From Pseudomonas sp. KUIN-1 (GTDB taxonomy: Bacteria; Pseudomonadota; Gammaproteobacteria; Pseudomonadales; Pseudomonadaceae), in the NCBI RefSeq assembly GCF_009176725.1, contig NZ_AP020337.1, positions 682,001-746,000 on the forward strand: a stretch of DNA of 64,000 bases. The letters are read 5' to 3'. How positions within the stretch are numbered: position 1 is the first letter of the stretch; each line of letters starts with the position of its first letter. Position numbers and translations under genes: made by a program. The notes beneath the pieces are model-generated. The model searched no databases, was not told where the DNA came from, and was given only the letters and a program-made list of their open reading frames with translations. Below, piece by piece: positions 33,128 through 41,775 of the stretch.

Positions 33128-34903
33128 ATGAAAACGACCCATCTGCAGCATCACCCAAGCCTCGGCTACATAGCGGCTGGCAGTCTGCGCAGCCTCCCGG
33201 TTGGGCTACTGCTGCCCCATGAGTGTTCCAGCTTCATCTCGTTCCGCGCGCATCCGTTCCGCAAGCCTGAACGGGTGATCAGGAAACTGCATGCCGCACA
33301 GCGTCCGTTGTGTCTGTATGGGGCGGGTAGCTACTGTTTTTATGGTGTCCAGAGTGATTCACCGCTGGCACCCCTGCTGCTGTGGGACGGTGCGCACTTT
33401 CTGAATGTTGGCGAAAAAATAACGGTCATCGAAGACACGCCTATCGAGTGTTATCTGGATCGTGATTACTTTGCGGGATCACTCAAGGTGATTGCGCGTT
33501 CGGCCAACTCGGTCACTTACAAGAAAGTATCCAGGCTGACTGCGGAATCCAACGACGATCTCGACAGCTGGACCTTCGGCATTCCTGTCGGTCCAGGCGA
33601 CGCCACCGTTCTCAATGCCGTCGTGAAGCGCATTCTGGAAATTGACATCCCGCACAAGGAGATACTGCTGTGCGGCACGCCGGGAAGTAACTTCGCCTAT
33701 TTCGACAAAGTCCGCATCGTGGGTGAGGACATCACTGCCCCGCCTGTGCAGATCTGCAAGAAGAAAAACCGTCTCGCGCTGGAGGCCAGACACAGCAATC
33801 TGGTGATCCTGCATGATCGCGTTTTTTTGCCAAAACATTTCGGGGAAGTTGTCCGCCGCTTTGGTCCGCGCTATCCATTGATGACCTTGCAAAGCATGTT
33901 CTTCGATAACCGAATCAGCATGCACCCGCGTCGCTACTCGGATTACGGCATGGCCATGGACGAGGTCGCTCAGGGTCTGCTGGGGCTGCACCGCACCAGC
34001 GGTAATGCTCAGTCCATTGCGCCGTCAATATTCCCGGACGTCGACCGGACCGGGTTCTGTTTCGCCAGCCCGATGCGCTACAACAGCGACGCCAGCTACC
34101 CGACAGGCAGCCTCTACATTTGTCGCAAGGATGTCTGGAATGCCTGCCCGCTGGACGAGTCCCTGCACTGGGTGGAATACGAAGACATCGAGCATGCACT
34201 ACGCGCATCCCGGGCAGGTATTCCAAACCGTATCAATCCCTTTGGTATCACTCAGTCGGTGACCTCCCGGGCGCTGCTGGGTGGCAAGGGCTCAGTCGAA
34301 TCGGCTAACGGGCGCCTTGAGGTGTCCGGGCCTTGCTATGTGTCCCTGCTTCAAAAGAAACCTCTTTTCAATCTGTCTGCCGAGGCCGCATTGGCCAGAC
34401 TGCAACAGTTCGGGGACAAATACCTGGCCAATCCATCGGCGGTTGTCATTCCTACCGGTCTTGATCGCATCTCTGTTCGAGCCTGGGTCGAACTGATCGA
34501 TCGCGTGGCCCAGCAGTCCAGCTTCAGAAATGATATCGACGCAGTCAGAGAATTTCTCGCCGACTTCGAGAGGCTCATGCTGTTCGACCAATTGACAGAA
34601 ACCCGTCAGGAGTTTCTGGTCAATCGCTTCCTCACAGACCCTGTGCTGGCCAAACAGACGCTGATCACGCAAAGCTGTGAGGTACGCAATATGTTGCGTC
34701 AACGCAGTACGCAGACCTGGTTCGTCCGCCAGCAGGATGACTACTTTCACCACAATCTTCTTTCGCTCCCCGGCATTCTGATTTCTGCGATTCGTGTGTA
34801 CAGAAATAACGGGAAAATCTTCTACTTTGAAAGCCTGTGGGCTGCCGTGAGGGCGGTCTACAACTCCACACCTTTCAAGTCCTACATCCAGGGGGCGAAG
34901 TGA
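33128..34903 (+). CDS. Large glycosyltransferase-like protein
   Basis: The protein is 591 aa and starts 2 bp after the cupin stop. The middle (about residues 145-400) looks like a GT-A fold: VKRILEIDIPHKEILLCGTPG, then ICKKKNRLALEARHSNLVIL and HDR in place of a classic DxD, then a YEDIEHALRA segment. The N-terminal ~140 residues and C-terminal ~190 residues are not recognised. No membrane segment is obvious. I infer addition of a sugar to the glycan made by this locus. Base composition is more A/T-rich than the flanking core genes. Confidence 0.62.
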   Translation: MKTTHLQHHPSLGYIAAGSLRSLPVGLLLPHECSSFISFRAHPFRKPERVIRKLHAAQRPLCLYGAGSYCFYGVQSDSPLAPLLLWDGAHFLNVGEKITVIEDTPIECYLDRDYFAGSLKVIARSANSVTYKKVSRLTAESNDDLDSWTFGIPVGPGDATVLNAVVKRILEIDIPHKEILLCGTPGSNFAYFDKVRIVGEDITAPPVQICKKKNRLALEARHSNLVILHDRVFLPKHFGEVVRRFGPRYPLMTLQSMFFDNRISMHPRRYSDYGMAMDEVAQGLLGLHRTSGNAQSIAPSIFPDVDRTGFCFASPMRYNSDASYPTGSLYICRKDVWNACPLDESLHWVEYEDIEHALRASRAGIPNRINPFGITQSVTSRALLGGKGSVESANGRLEVSGPCYVSLLQKKPLFNLSAEAALARLQQFGDKYLANPSAVVIPTGLDRISVRAWVELIDRVAQQSSFRNDIDAVREFLADFERLMLFDQLTETRQEFLVNRFLTDPVLAKQTLITQSCEVRNMLRQRSTQTWFVRQQDDYFHHNLLSLPGILISAIRVYRNNGKIFYFESLWAAVRAVYNSTPFKSYIQGAK

Positions 34904-35505
34904 AGGTATTCGTCGTTTCTCATCTGAGCCCCAGCCCCTCCAGTCATCAGTTGATCTGTCAGCTGGCGCACATTCAGCACGAGCACAGAAAGACCGTTCC
35001 CGTGCTTGTGATTGATGACCGCTACAACCTGAGCGAACTGCCCGTCAGCGATCTACCGACGGAACACGCCCTGTTCAGCCTGGAGGATTTTCTTCACGAC
35101 AATGGTCTGAGCGGCATTGTGGCGAACAGAATTGCCCAGCACATGGATAAAGTCGAAAGCGACTGGGTGCTGATTGATTTTGGCCAGCATGACTCGGCTA
35201 CCTGCATGGACTTCATCCAGAAAATTGCTCGTTACAACTATCTGAGCGCCAGGCTGCGAAAGCGAAACCTCGTGATCATGGTGCCCTCCATGCATCTGGG
35301 CATTTATTCGCGAACCCTCAATGCGTCGTTCAACAATTTGCCGGCAAGCACAACCGCCTCAGCCCGTTCCGTTCAGATTAGAAGGTTATTGATGGTCACT
35401 CGTCTTGAGCGAGTACTGATAAGTCTTCCATTGCTGGCAGGCATTCTGCGTCGAATACGGCGTGTTGCTCTGCGCGTCTTTCGGCGTGTTGCAAGATCCC
35501 ATTGA
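34900..35505 (+). CDS. Hypothetical protein of the polysaccharide operon
   Basis: The protein is 201 aa from a GTG start that overlaps the previous stop (GTGA). I do not recognise a family. The first 140 residues have alternating strand and helix character (VFVVSHLSPSPSSHQL, VLVIDDRY, WVLIDFGQHDS), which could be a Rossmann-like or GT-B half. The C-terminal ~55 residues are very Arg-rich and basic. There is no signal peptide. Co-translation with the glycosyltransferase-like protein suggests a partner or second transferase. Confidence 0.6.
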   Translation: MKVFVVSHLSPSPSSHQLICQLAHIQHEHRKTVPVLVIDDRYNLSELPVSDLPTEHALFSLEDFLHDNGLSGIVANRIAQHMDKVESDWVLIDFGQHDSATCMDFIQKIARYNYLSARLRKRNLVIMVPSMHLGIYSRTLNASFNNLPASTTASARSVQIRRLLMVTRLERVLISLPLLAGILRRIRRVALRVFRRVARSH

Positions 35506-35559
35506 CCGATCTGCCGCTAGCCGTCGGTAGCAGGCGCTTCTCATTACAAGGTTAAACAC

Positions 35560-36603
35560 ATGCCTCATCTTGTGGCCGTCGATTCCAGAAAAATCAGCGT
35601 GGTTATTCAGGGCCCCCTGTATCGCAACCTGAGTTCCAAACGAAATATCTTCGTCTGCATCGCGTCGATCCGGACGCACCTGCCAGATGCCGAAATCATC
35701 GTTTCGACCTGGCGTCATGAAGATACGTCCGGTGTGAAGGCGGACCAGATCGTCATGTCGGATGATCCGGGTGCCTTCGTCGATGACGCCGGTAATCAGA
35801 TCAACATCAATCGCATGCTGCGATCGACGTTATGCGGTATTCAGAGCGCTTCAAGACCCTATGTCATGAAAATGCGCGCCGATCACAACCTGACCAGCGC
35901 TGCACTGGCCGTCATAGGCCAATCTGATGATACCGAGCCGGGCGAGACGCAACTGTTCGACACGCCCATCACTACCACGACGCTTTATATTCGCGACCCT
36001 GAACGGTTGCCGATGTTGTTCCATATATCGGATCTCGTTCAATTCGGCACGCGCAATGCGATGCTCGCCATGTGGGAGCAACCCCTGTTCGAAAGGGACG
36101 AGCTTTTCAACGACCGGCCGTCTCGCAACCCGTTTGGCAACTTCATTGGCTACACGTCCGCGCGCCTGGTCAGCGAACAGGCACTGATGCTGGGTGTCAT
36201 GCACAGGAAGGGCATCGACGCCCGGCTCGCACGACCCTGCGAAGTAGGGCTGAGCAACCTGAAATTATGGGACAACGTCTTGAGACGCAACTTCAGAGTC
36301 CTCAACCACTGCGAGGCTGGCGTCGACTTCCCGGAACGCTTTCTGACCAGCCGCCGCGTACTGACGACGCTCTACAAAGCTTCTGCGATAGAGCAATTGC
36401 AAAGGCTCGACCCGCAGGGCTACAGGCTGAGAATTGCGCGCATCTGGCTCAATCAATACCTGCTGACCTGCCTGCGCCCCGGCTGGTGGGTGTCCTTTGC
36501 GACCATCGTACTGTTCAGCACCTCGCCGACCCTCGCCAAGCGCATTCGCTCGTACTGGCGCACGCTGAGGAAGGTCGCGCATGCGGAGTCTTATCGGGTT
36601 TGA
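35560..36603 (+). CDS. WavE family lipopolysaccharide synthesis protein
   Basis: The protein is 347 aa. It shows the WavE pattern: ISVVIQGPLYRN near the start, AEIIVSTWRHED around residue 45, VMSDDPGAF around residue 67 and MKMRADHN further on. WavE proteins are glycosyltransferase-like and take part in lipopolysaccharide core or surface glycan assembly. It is the last gene of the accessory locus and ends 32 bp before the convergent XRE gene. Confidence 0.82.
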   Translation: MPHLVAVDSRKISVVIQGPLYRNLSSKRNIFVCIASIRTHLPDAEIIVSTWRHEDTSGVKADQIVMSDDPGAFVDDAGNQININRMLRSTLCGIQSASRPYVMKMRADHNLTSAALAVIGQSDDTEPGETQLFDTPITTTTLYIRDPERLPMLFHISDLVQFGTRNAMLAMWEQPLFERDELFNDRPSRNPFGNFIGYTSARLVSEQALMLGVMHRKGIDARLARPCEVGLSNLKLWDNVLRRNFRVLNHCEAGVDFPERFLTSRRVLTTLYKASAIEQLQRLDPQGYRLRIARIWLNQYLLTCLRPGWWVSFATIVLFSTSPTLAKRIRSYWRTLRKVAHAESYRV

Positions 36604-36634
36604 GGGCTGGGCGTGGGCAGGTATCGAAAACACG

Positions 36635-36880
36635 TCATGCGTTGCGCAAGCGTTCATCCAGCTTGCTGAGCAACGCATATGGATCAGTCCCGATCCCCCG
36701 ACAGACATCCATGAACTCGATGACATCGAGCCTGCGCTCGGCATTCTCCGTCTTCGAGACAAACGACTGCGGTCGCCCTAGCCTGACGGCTAATTCTTTT
36801 TGCGTCATACCGGCTGCATTGCGCGCTTCCAGCAAAAGATCAAGCAACGCCTGGTAGCGAGCATTATGGATGGTTTTCAC
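36635..36880 (-). CDS. Small XRE-type helix-turn-helix regulator
   Basis: The protein is 81 aa and is almost entirely an HTH_3 domain (MTQKELAVRLGRPQSFVSKTENAERRLDVIEF). It is divergent from a small orphan gene, and a 33-bp near-perfect palindrome lies between them. Probably it is a dimeric repressor of itself and the divergent gene. No toxin partner is recognised next to it. Confidence 0.88.
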   Translation of the reverse strand: MKTIHNARYQALLDLLLEARNAAGMTQKELAVRLGRPQSFVSKTENAERRLDVIEFMDVCRGIGTDPYALLSKLDERLRNA

Positions 36881-36916
36881 TTGGGCACGCCGTCTGAATA
36901 GTCCGGCTACCTAAAT

Positions 36917-36949
36917 AAACCCGATTTGGGATTATCCCAAAATAGGTTT
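36917..36949. promoter_or_regulatory. 33-bp palindromic operator, probably of the XRE regulator
   Basis: The core TTTGGGAT-T-ATCCCAAA (36925-36941) is a perfect 17-bp palindrome. The outer arms AAACC (36917-36921) and GGTTT (36945-36949) share the same centre, 36933. In all 13 of 16 base pairs are symmetric. It lies 37 bp upstream of the XRE start and 53 bp upstream of the divergent gene, which fits a shared operator. Confidence 0.7.
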
Positions 36950-37001
36950 TTCGATTAAGATATGTACCTCAAGGATGTACGCACACGTTCAAGGAGGTCT
37001 T

Positions 37002-37346
37002 ATGAAAATCAGAAAAGCCCAGTTGCTGCGCCGTAGGCGTCTTTACCTTGGCTTGTCGCTTACGCGAAACCTATGTCCACAATGTCGTGCGCTAAAGCAA
37101 CGCTCTAACGCCATCTCATTTGATGTCATGACCCAGCGCCAAATCGTCAGCGCAATGTATGCCTATCTCATGACCAGCTGGGAAGAACTGCCCGAACAGA
37201 ACAAGCGTGCGCTTGGCTTCGATTCAATCGTGGGCGGTGAAGAGGAAGAGGCAGCGCTGAATCGATTGGCAACGCTGTTTATGGAGTATGCGGATGTTTC
37301 CCTGCGCAGGGCGCTGGTGGCGCGGCGGAGGCGTTTGGGGGAGTGA
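37002..37346 (+). CDS. Hypothetical small basic protein
   Basis: The protein is 114 aa. ATG 37002 is preceded by AAGGAGGTC, a near-perfect ribosome binding site, which makes this a real gene despite its short length. It contains a CPQC motif near residue 27, a very basic N-terminus (RRRRLYLGLSLTRN) and a basic C-terminus (RRALVARRRRLGE) around an acidic middle (GGEEEEAA). I do not recognise the family. It is divergent from the XRE gene and shares its palindromic operator. The 298 bp after it (37347-37644) show no convincing gene. Confidence 0.65.
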   Translation: MKIRKAQLLRRRRLYLGLSLTRNLCPQCRALKQRSNAISFDVMTQRQIVSAMYAYLMTSWEELPEQNKRALGFDSIVGGEEEEAALNRLATLFMEYADVSLRRALVARRRRLGE

Positions 37347-37644
37347 AAGTGATTGAGCGCCGAACGCGACATCTCAAAGAGTTATTCTCGAACCTGAGGG
37401 ACTGGTCAGCCAGCAATCTCAAATACCCGCGCTTCTGTGCACCGCATTACCCGGATCTTCGATTTGGTCAGCGAGCTGATGACCAAACTGAACAGCGCCG
37501 TAGAACGAGATAACTATGCCTGGCAGACTGTTTTGCTCTGCTGCAGCACGCCGGGGCAAAACGTCACGAACGGATCAGTTGAAATGAGCGTTGTCTTCGC
37601 AGTGGACTGCTATTTTGATAGTCAAAACAGAGCGTAGATGAGAC

Positions 37645-38733
37645 CTAGGGGGCGGCTATCTCTGGACTGAGATTGCTAGCAGTCAACCGCTTTAACGCAA
37701 TGCCGAGAGCTTGATCGTCGAACAGCCTGCTTTTCCGAGCCGCCGCACCTGCGCCTCCATCCCAATGTTTCAATGCTTCGCGCACTGCCGGAACCGTTGG
37801 AGAAACTCCCGACTTACTCAATAACCAGTCAACCGTCGCCAACAGCTCCATGCCGAAAGGCGACTCAAAGCCGTCAATCAGCTCTGCTGTGCACTCCAGG
37901 GCTTGGGAATATTCCTTGGCCTCTGTTTTCAGATAGGTTTGCAGAAAAGCCTTACGGCCCTCGTCAAACCAGATCACGTCGTTAATACCTGCGTCGCTGA
38001 TGCGTTTATCGCAATGCAGGTAGCTGCCATCGAGATTGTCGAGCAGATGCTCAAGGCGATTGGCGTATGGCCCATATTTGTGGGCTACAAATTTGAGATC
38101 CAAGGGGTTCTTTGCGCTTGGCAATTGTTCTATCGAACGCTCCAGAAACCAAGCGAGCTTCTGAATTTCAAGCAGGCTACATTCCATGCCCAAAACCCAG
38201 TAACGCCGAACGAGTTCGGCGATGAGTGCACGTGCAGGCGTCAGCTTCTCGACACCGCTGCGCTTCGCGACATTCAGATATTGATCGGTAGGTTCAAAGA
38301 CAAGTACATCGACATCCAGATTACTCAAGACATCAACAATCTGCTCACGGACCTCTACCCATTTCAAACCGCCATTACCAGCACCGAGAGGTGGAACTGC
38401 TACGGATTTGACTTGGTTATCGATCAAAAAGCGGCGCAGGTCCCGTAAGCCTTCAGTTATCCATGCCATCTGCGAGGGGGAACGCCAGTGACGCTTGGTA
38501 GGAAAATTCACTATCCAGCGCGGCCCGTCCAGTTCGTTGACTGCCGTTACGTGAACCTTTCCGGTCTCTACCTCACCAGCCTTGCACGCCGCCGAATAGA
38601 GGCGGTAGTTTTCGGTAAAGCGCTCCTTGAACATCAGTGCAATGCCTTTTCCCATCACGCCTACCGTGTTCACCGTGTTCACGAGAGCTTCGGTATCTGC
38701 TTCCAGCAGATTGCCTTGGGTGAATCTGATCAT
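37645..38733 (-). CDS. darG: DarG, DNA ADP-ribosyl glycohydrolase antitoxin
   Basis: The protein is 362 aa. ATG 38733 overlaps the darT stop (ATGA) and gives the usual macro-domain start MIRFTQGN; an ATG 12 bp upstream is possible. The macro domain (residues ~1-150) has [18 protein letters not shown] and the catalytic-loop region [10 protein letters not shown]. The C-terminal ~190 residues are the DarG-specific domain that binds and inhibits DarT. DarG removes ADP-ribose from thymidine in DNA and neutralises the toxin. It lies downstream of darT, the usual order. Confidence 0.92.
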   Translation of the reverse strand: MIRFTQGNLLEADTEALVNTVNTVGVMGKGIALMFKERFTENYRLYSAACKAGEVETGKVHVTAVNELDGPRWIVNFPTKRHWRSPSQMAWITEGLRDLRRFLIDNQVKSVAVPPLGAGNGGLKWVEVREQIVDVLSNLDVDVLVFEPTDQYLNVAKRSGVEKLTPARALIAELVRRYWVLGMECSLLEIQKLAWFLERSIEQLPSAKNPLDLKFVAHKYGPYANRLEHLLDNLDGSYLHCDKRISDAGINDVIWFDEGRKAFLQTYLKTEAKEYSQALECTAELIDGFESPFGMELLATVDWLLSKSGVSPTVPAVREALKHWDGGAGAAARKSRLFDDQALGIALKRLTASNLSPEIAAP

Positions 38734-39374
38734 TGGAAATACCATCCCGGGCGCGCGTGGACAGGCAAGGTCAGACCTCTGGCGGCAACGTCTTGCTCAA
38801 TACGTTCTTTCGTTGCATCGTCGTAGCACATGATGCCAAGGAGTCCTGTGATCGGTAGGTGATGGTGAATGAGCGCTTCGGCCTGATAACGCTCCATCCT
38901 ACGTGGATCATCAGCATCGCGCTTGAAATCGCGTCGCTGGATTATAGACCAGTCGACCCGGTCAAGATCTGCCAGATCGCTGTAGTAGTCGGTCCAGTCG
39001 GGATAGGCATGTGCGTTGGTGAAGACGAAAGCGAGACCGAGATGTTCGGCGCGGGGAAGGCTTGAGACCAGAATCACTATCTCTTCATTGCTACGCTGCT
39101 GAACGCTCCACCCGGACTGGATGTTTTTCATCATCACAGAGAAAGGTGTGAAGTAGAACGGCACGTAGTCAGACAATACGCCCCCGGGAGCAATGGGAAC
39201 AACGCGGTTGCGGCGTTTGTCGATCAGGTCGGTGTTGCCGATGTTCACATAATACGGTGCCTGCACGTCGGAGCTGGCGCAATGTAGGCCGTTATCCAGA
39301 ATCCAGGGCAGATTATCGCGATGGACGATCCGCCAAATCAGAGCTTTTTCTGGATTCAGACTGCGATAAATCAT
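38730..39374 (-). CDS. darT: DarT, DNA ADP-ribosyltransferase toxin
   Basis: The protein is 214 aa, the normal DarT (DUF4433) size. It has the N-terminal [20 protein letters not shown], where the His and Asn contact NAD, then [13 protein letters not shown], and a late AEAL segment whose Glu is the probable catalytic residue. DarT transfers ADP-ribose onto thymidine in single-stranded DNA; DarTG systems abort phage infection. It overlaps darG by 4 bp and a DarT-like truncated gene by 4 bp. Local base composition is more A/T-rich than the core genes, suggesting transfer. Confidence 0.92.
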   Translation of the reverse strand: MIYRSLNPEKALIWRIVHRDNLPWILDNGLHCASSDVQAPYYVNIGNTDLIDKRRNRVVPIAPGGVLSDYVPFYFTPFSVMMKNIQSGWSVQQRSNEEIVILVSSLPRAEHLGLAFVFTNAHAYPDWTDYYSDLADLDRVDWSIIQRRDFKRDADDPRRMERYQAEALIHHHLPITGLLGIMCYDDATKERIEQDVAARGLTLPVHARPGWYFQ

Positions 39375-39760
39375 CTAAGAAACATTCCCCTGTTCACCCC
39401 GAGCTGCACATTAAAACCAGCGTCGCGCATTTTAGCCCCGCAGAAGGCCTCAATCTCGGCATTCGAAACAAAAATCTTGAAGAAATCTTGAGGGGAAACA
39501 ATATTGGGCGATAGGCGCTCTGCCATGCAGACGCTTTTACATTCGGCATCATGATAGTCCCTTACATTCATGACGGCCCAATTGATAGCTTCGAAGCCTT
39601 CGGCATAGTCGAGTAGCTGAATGGCATGATTAGCTAGTGGGTGTTGAGGGATGATCTTCCAGCGGTTTTTGAGCGCGAAGTTTCGATGAATCGTGATCAC
39701 GGCAAATTGAAGGTCAGGCGCTGCTGCGCTGAACCCTTCCTTGTGCTGGCGGAGATTCAT
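39371..39760 (-). CDS. Truncated DarT-like protein upstream of darT
   Basis: The protein is 129 aa, first in a three-gene unit with darT and darG and overlapping darT by 4 bp (ATGA). Its last ~75 residues can be laid against the C-terminal part of the neighbouring DarT: FEAINWAVMNVRDY with [14 protein letters not shown], and CMAERLSP with YQAEALIH, followed by similar strand patterns. The N-terminal NAD-binding half is missing. The frame stays open upstream to about 39870 but offers no better start. It may be a duplicated fragment, a decoy or regulator of DarT, or half of a split enzyme. The family link is by eye only. Confidence 0.6.
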   Translation of the reverse strand: MNLRQHKEGFSAAAPDLQFAVITIHRNFALKNRWKIIPQHPLANHAIQLLDYAEGFEAINWAVMNVRDYHDAECKSVCMAERLSPNIVSPQDFFKIFVSNAEIEAFCGAKMRDAGFNVQLGVNRGMFLR

Positions 39761-39817
39761 GTTGCTTAAGATAGCGAATATCCACTGTCCAGCCGCAAGA
39801 AGAAAGCAGCAGACATT

Positions 39818-39841
39818 AAAAAGCCGGCTTGTGGCCGGCTT
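39818..39841 (-). terminator. Rho-independent terminator (leftward)
   Basis: AAGCCGGC (39821-39828) and GCCGGCTT (39834-39841) flank a 5-base loop. On the minus strand a run of five T follows. It would end transcripts of the S24 repressor gene before the DarT-like/darT/darG unit. The 39842-40053 interval between this hairpin and the repressor stop holds no gene I can support. Confidence 0.7.
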
Positions 39842-40053
39842 CTCGTAGGCGGTTCTGATCTATTTTTGATAGACCGCAATCGCCTTCAACAGATGCGCCT
39901 CTTGAAGAAGCGCGAATAGGCAACAGGGCAAACGGATCACATGCCCCGTTCAAACACCGCATCGCATGACTGCGTCAGGTGCTCTGGATGGCGAACAGGA
40001 TACTGAACTTCGCCTTCCATGCCCAGCCCGAATGCCTTTCAGCCGTAAACGCC

Positions 40054-40785
40054 TCATAACAGCAGCATGGCATTGCGTCGGCTGTTCAGGGTCGACCACC
40101 AGAATATCCAGCCCAGAATCCGTATTTTTTCCCGGTCAATGTCTTCGGCGCTGAACAGTTCGTCCGGGTATTCGGCGTCGTTGTGGCTGCGCAGGCGCAG
40201 GCCGCCGTTGGGGAGGCGGTAGAGGTAGCGGACGCGCAGGATGCCGCCGTGTTCGAGGGCGTAGATTTCGCCGTCGATGACCTGAGTCAGCTCGCGGTCG
40301 ACGCCGAGGATCGAGCCGTCCTGGATCTTGTCGGCCATGCTGTTGCCGACCATGGCCACGCACATGCAGTTTTTCGGGTCGATGCCCATGTTCTGCAGGA
40401 CTTGCAGGGGCAGGCGGATTTTCTGTCCGGGGGCTTCGGCGAGGACGGTCTTGCCGACGCCGTGGGTGGATTCGGCTTCCATGAAAATCTGGATTTCCAC
40501 ATCGCCGCGCGACACGTTTCTGGCCTGATGAATGATGACGCGGGTATCGCCGCCGGTGTTTTCATTGGCGCATTCGTTAGGGTGTTTGGGGCCTTCGCCG
40601 GTGCGCAGCCAGCGGGCGTTGACGGTCAACAGTTCAGCCACCTCGTCAATCCGCGCCATGGGCACGCCGCGCTTGAACCAGTTATTGACGTGTTGCGGCG
40701 TGATTTTGCGGTTGGCGGCAAAATCAGTCGCTGTGAGATGGCACTCCCGAAGGAGGATGCGGAGTCGATCACCTGATGTATTCAT
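40054..40785 (-). CDS. PrtR-like S24 family repressor with altered catalytic site
   Basis: The protein is 243 aa. An N-terminal helix-turn-helix (residues ~15-60, with ITPQHVNNWFKRGVPMARIDEV) is followed by an S24/LexA-like peptidase domain. The catalytic serine is S149 in VGNSM. The position expected to hold the catalytic lysine reads R186 (LRVR, where PrtR-type proteins have LRVK). No Ala-Gly cleavage pair is seen in the linker (FMEAESTHGVGKT). The C-terminal block IRILGWIFWWST matches pyocin-type repressors. No tailocin or phage structural genes are in the window, so its targets may be elsewhere or the gene is a remnant. Confidence 0.85.
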   Translation of the reverse strand: MNTSGDRLRILLRECHLTATDFAANRKITPQHVNNWFKRGVPMARIDEVAELLTVNARWLRTGEGPKHPNECANENTGGDTRVIIHQARNVSRGDVEIQIFMEAESTHGVGKTVLAEAPGQKIRLPLQVLQNMGIDPKNCMCVAMVGNSMADKIQDGSILGVDRELTQVIDGEIYALEHGGILRVRYLYRLPNGGLRLRSHNDAEYPDELFSAEDIDREKIRILGWIFWWSTLNSRRNAMLLL

Positions 40786-40913
40786 AGTGGCGAAGTCTAC
40801 GGGCGTCGCCGGGGCGTTTAAATGAACGAGGTGTTGACGTCGACGTTATCCCAGGGTGGGCGTGGCTATCCGGACTACGGATGGAATGAATGTCGTGTAG
40901 GTGGATTCCGTAA

Positions 40914-40950
40914 TAGCGCTTTTGGCGCTAAACGAGGTATTGCGCGTTTA
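40914..40950. promoter_or_regulatory. Adjacent inverted repeats upstream of the S24 repressor
   Basis: TAGCGC-ttttg-GCGCTA (40914-40930) is a perfect 6-bp inverted repeat. It overlaps TAAACG-n10-CGTTTA (40929-40950). They lie in the 352-bp gap (40786-41137) between the repressor and ppa, about 130-165 bp upstream of the repressor start. They could be operators, but no matching promoter is clear. I see no gene in this gap. Confidence 0.35.
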
Positions 40951-41092
40951 CCCCCGCTATACGGGCCTTAACGAACTGTTCATTGAATGTCTAAAAGCCG
41001 GGCGCATTTTTAAACGTGCGTGCTGCAAAAAAGATGGATTGGGTTTCAGCGAGCGAGGTGTGCGGGGAGGTACAGCGAGGAGGGGGACGCGT

Positions 41093-41125
41093 GTTTCAGG
41101 GCACGGGTGTGGCGTGCCCTGAAAC
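41093..41125 (-). terminator. Strong hairpin after ppa
   Basis: A perfect 13-bp stem (GTTTCAGGGCACG / CGTGCCCTGAAAC) with a 7-base loop lies 13 bp beyond the ppa stop. No T tract follows on either strand, but the position fits transcription termination of ppa. Confidence 0.6.
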
Positions 41126-41137
41126 GCCAATCGATGA

Positions 41138-41665
41138 TCAGCCTTTGTACGCTGCAACCGATTTGGTGATCTCGGCACGGGCAGCGTCAGCGTTGCCCCA
41201 ACCTTCGATCTTCACCCATTTGCCTTTTTCGAGATCCTTGTAGTTCTCGAAGAAGTGCTTGATCTGCTCGAGCAGCAGCGGCGGCAGGTCGGTGTACTCT
41301 TTCACGTCGACGTACAGCTGGGACAGCTTGTCGTGTGGCACTGCGATAACTTTGGCATCGCCGCCGCCGTCGTCAGTCATGTGCAGGATGCCGACCGGGC
41401 GTGCGCGGATAACCGAGCCAGGGGTAACCGGGTATGGCGTTACCACGAGCACGTCCAGCGGGTCGCCGTCGTCAGCCAGGGTGTTGGGGATGAAACCATA
41501 GTTGGCCGGGTAGAACATCGGGGTGGCCATGAAACGGTCAACGAACAGGCAATCGGAATCTTTGTCGATTTCGTATTTGATCGGCGCGTGGTTGGCCGGG
41601 ATTTCGATGGCGACGTAGATGTCGTTCGGCAGGTCTTTACCAGCCGGAATCTTGCTGTAGCTCAT
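41138..41665 (-). CDS. ppa: Inorganic pyrophosphatase
   Basis: The protein is 175 aa, typical of family I bacterial PPases. The metal-binding signature DGDPLDVLV is present, with the flanking blocks [16 protein letters not shown] and [11 protein letters not shown]. It hydrolyses pyrophosphate to drive biosynthetic reactions and is cytoplasmic. It is a single-gene unit. Confidence 0.97.
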   Translation of the reverse strand: MSYSKIPAGKDLPNDIYVAIEIPANHAPIKYEIDKDSDCLFVDRFMATPMFYPANYGFIPNTLADDGDPLDVLVVTPYPVTPGSVIRARPVGILHMTDDGGGDAKVIAVPHDKLSQLYVDVKEYTDLPPLLLEQIKHFFENYKDLEKGKWVKIEGWGNADAARAEITKSVAAYKG

Positions 41666-41775
41666 TGGGCATTGCCCCCCTGGTTGAACAGACAGATTGT
41701 GGCGCGAACCGCCATAAAGTGGTCCGGATTATAGGCATATTCTGTTTTGGTTGCCACGCATGGCCTTGGAGGCCG

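Noticed and set aside
37437..37637. A 66-codon frame from a GTG after the small basic gene
   Set aside because: No ribosome binding site and no recognisable pattern; it falls in a gap that otherwise has no coding signal.
40054..41130. A complete prophage or tailocin locus around the S24 repressor
   Set aside because: No structural, lysis or integrase genes are present; only the repressor and possible operators remain.
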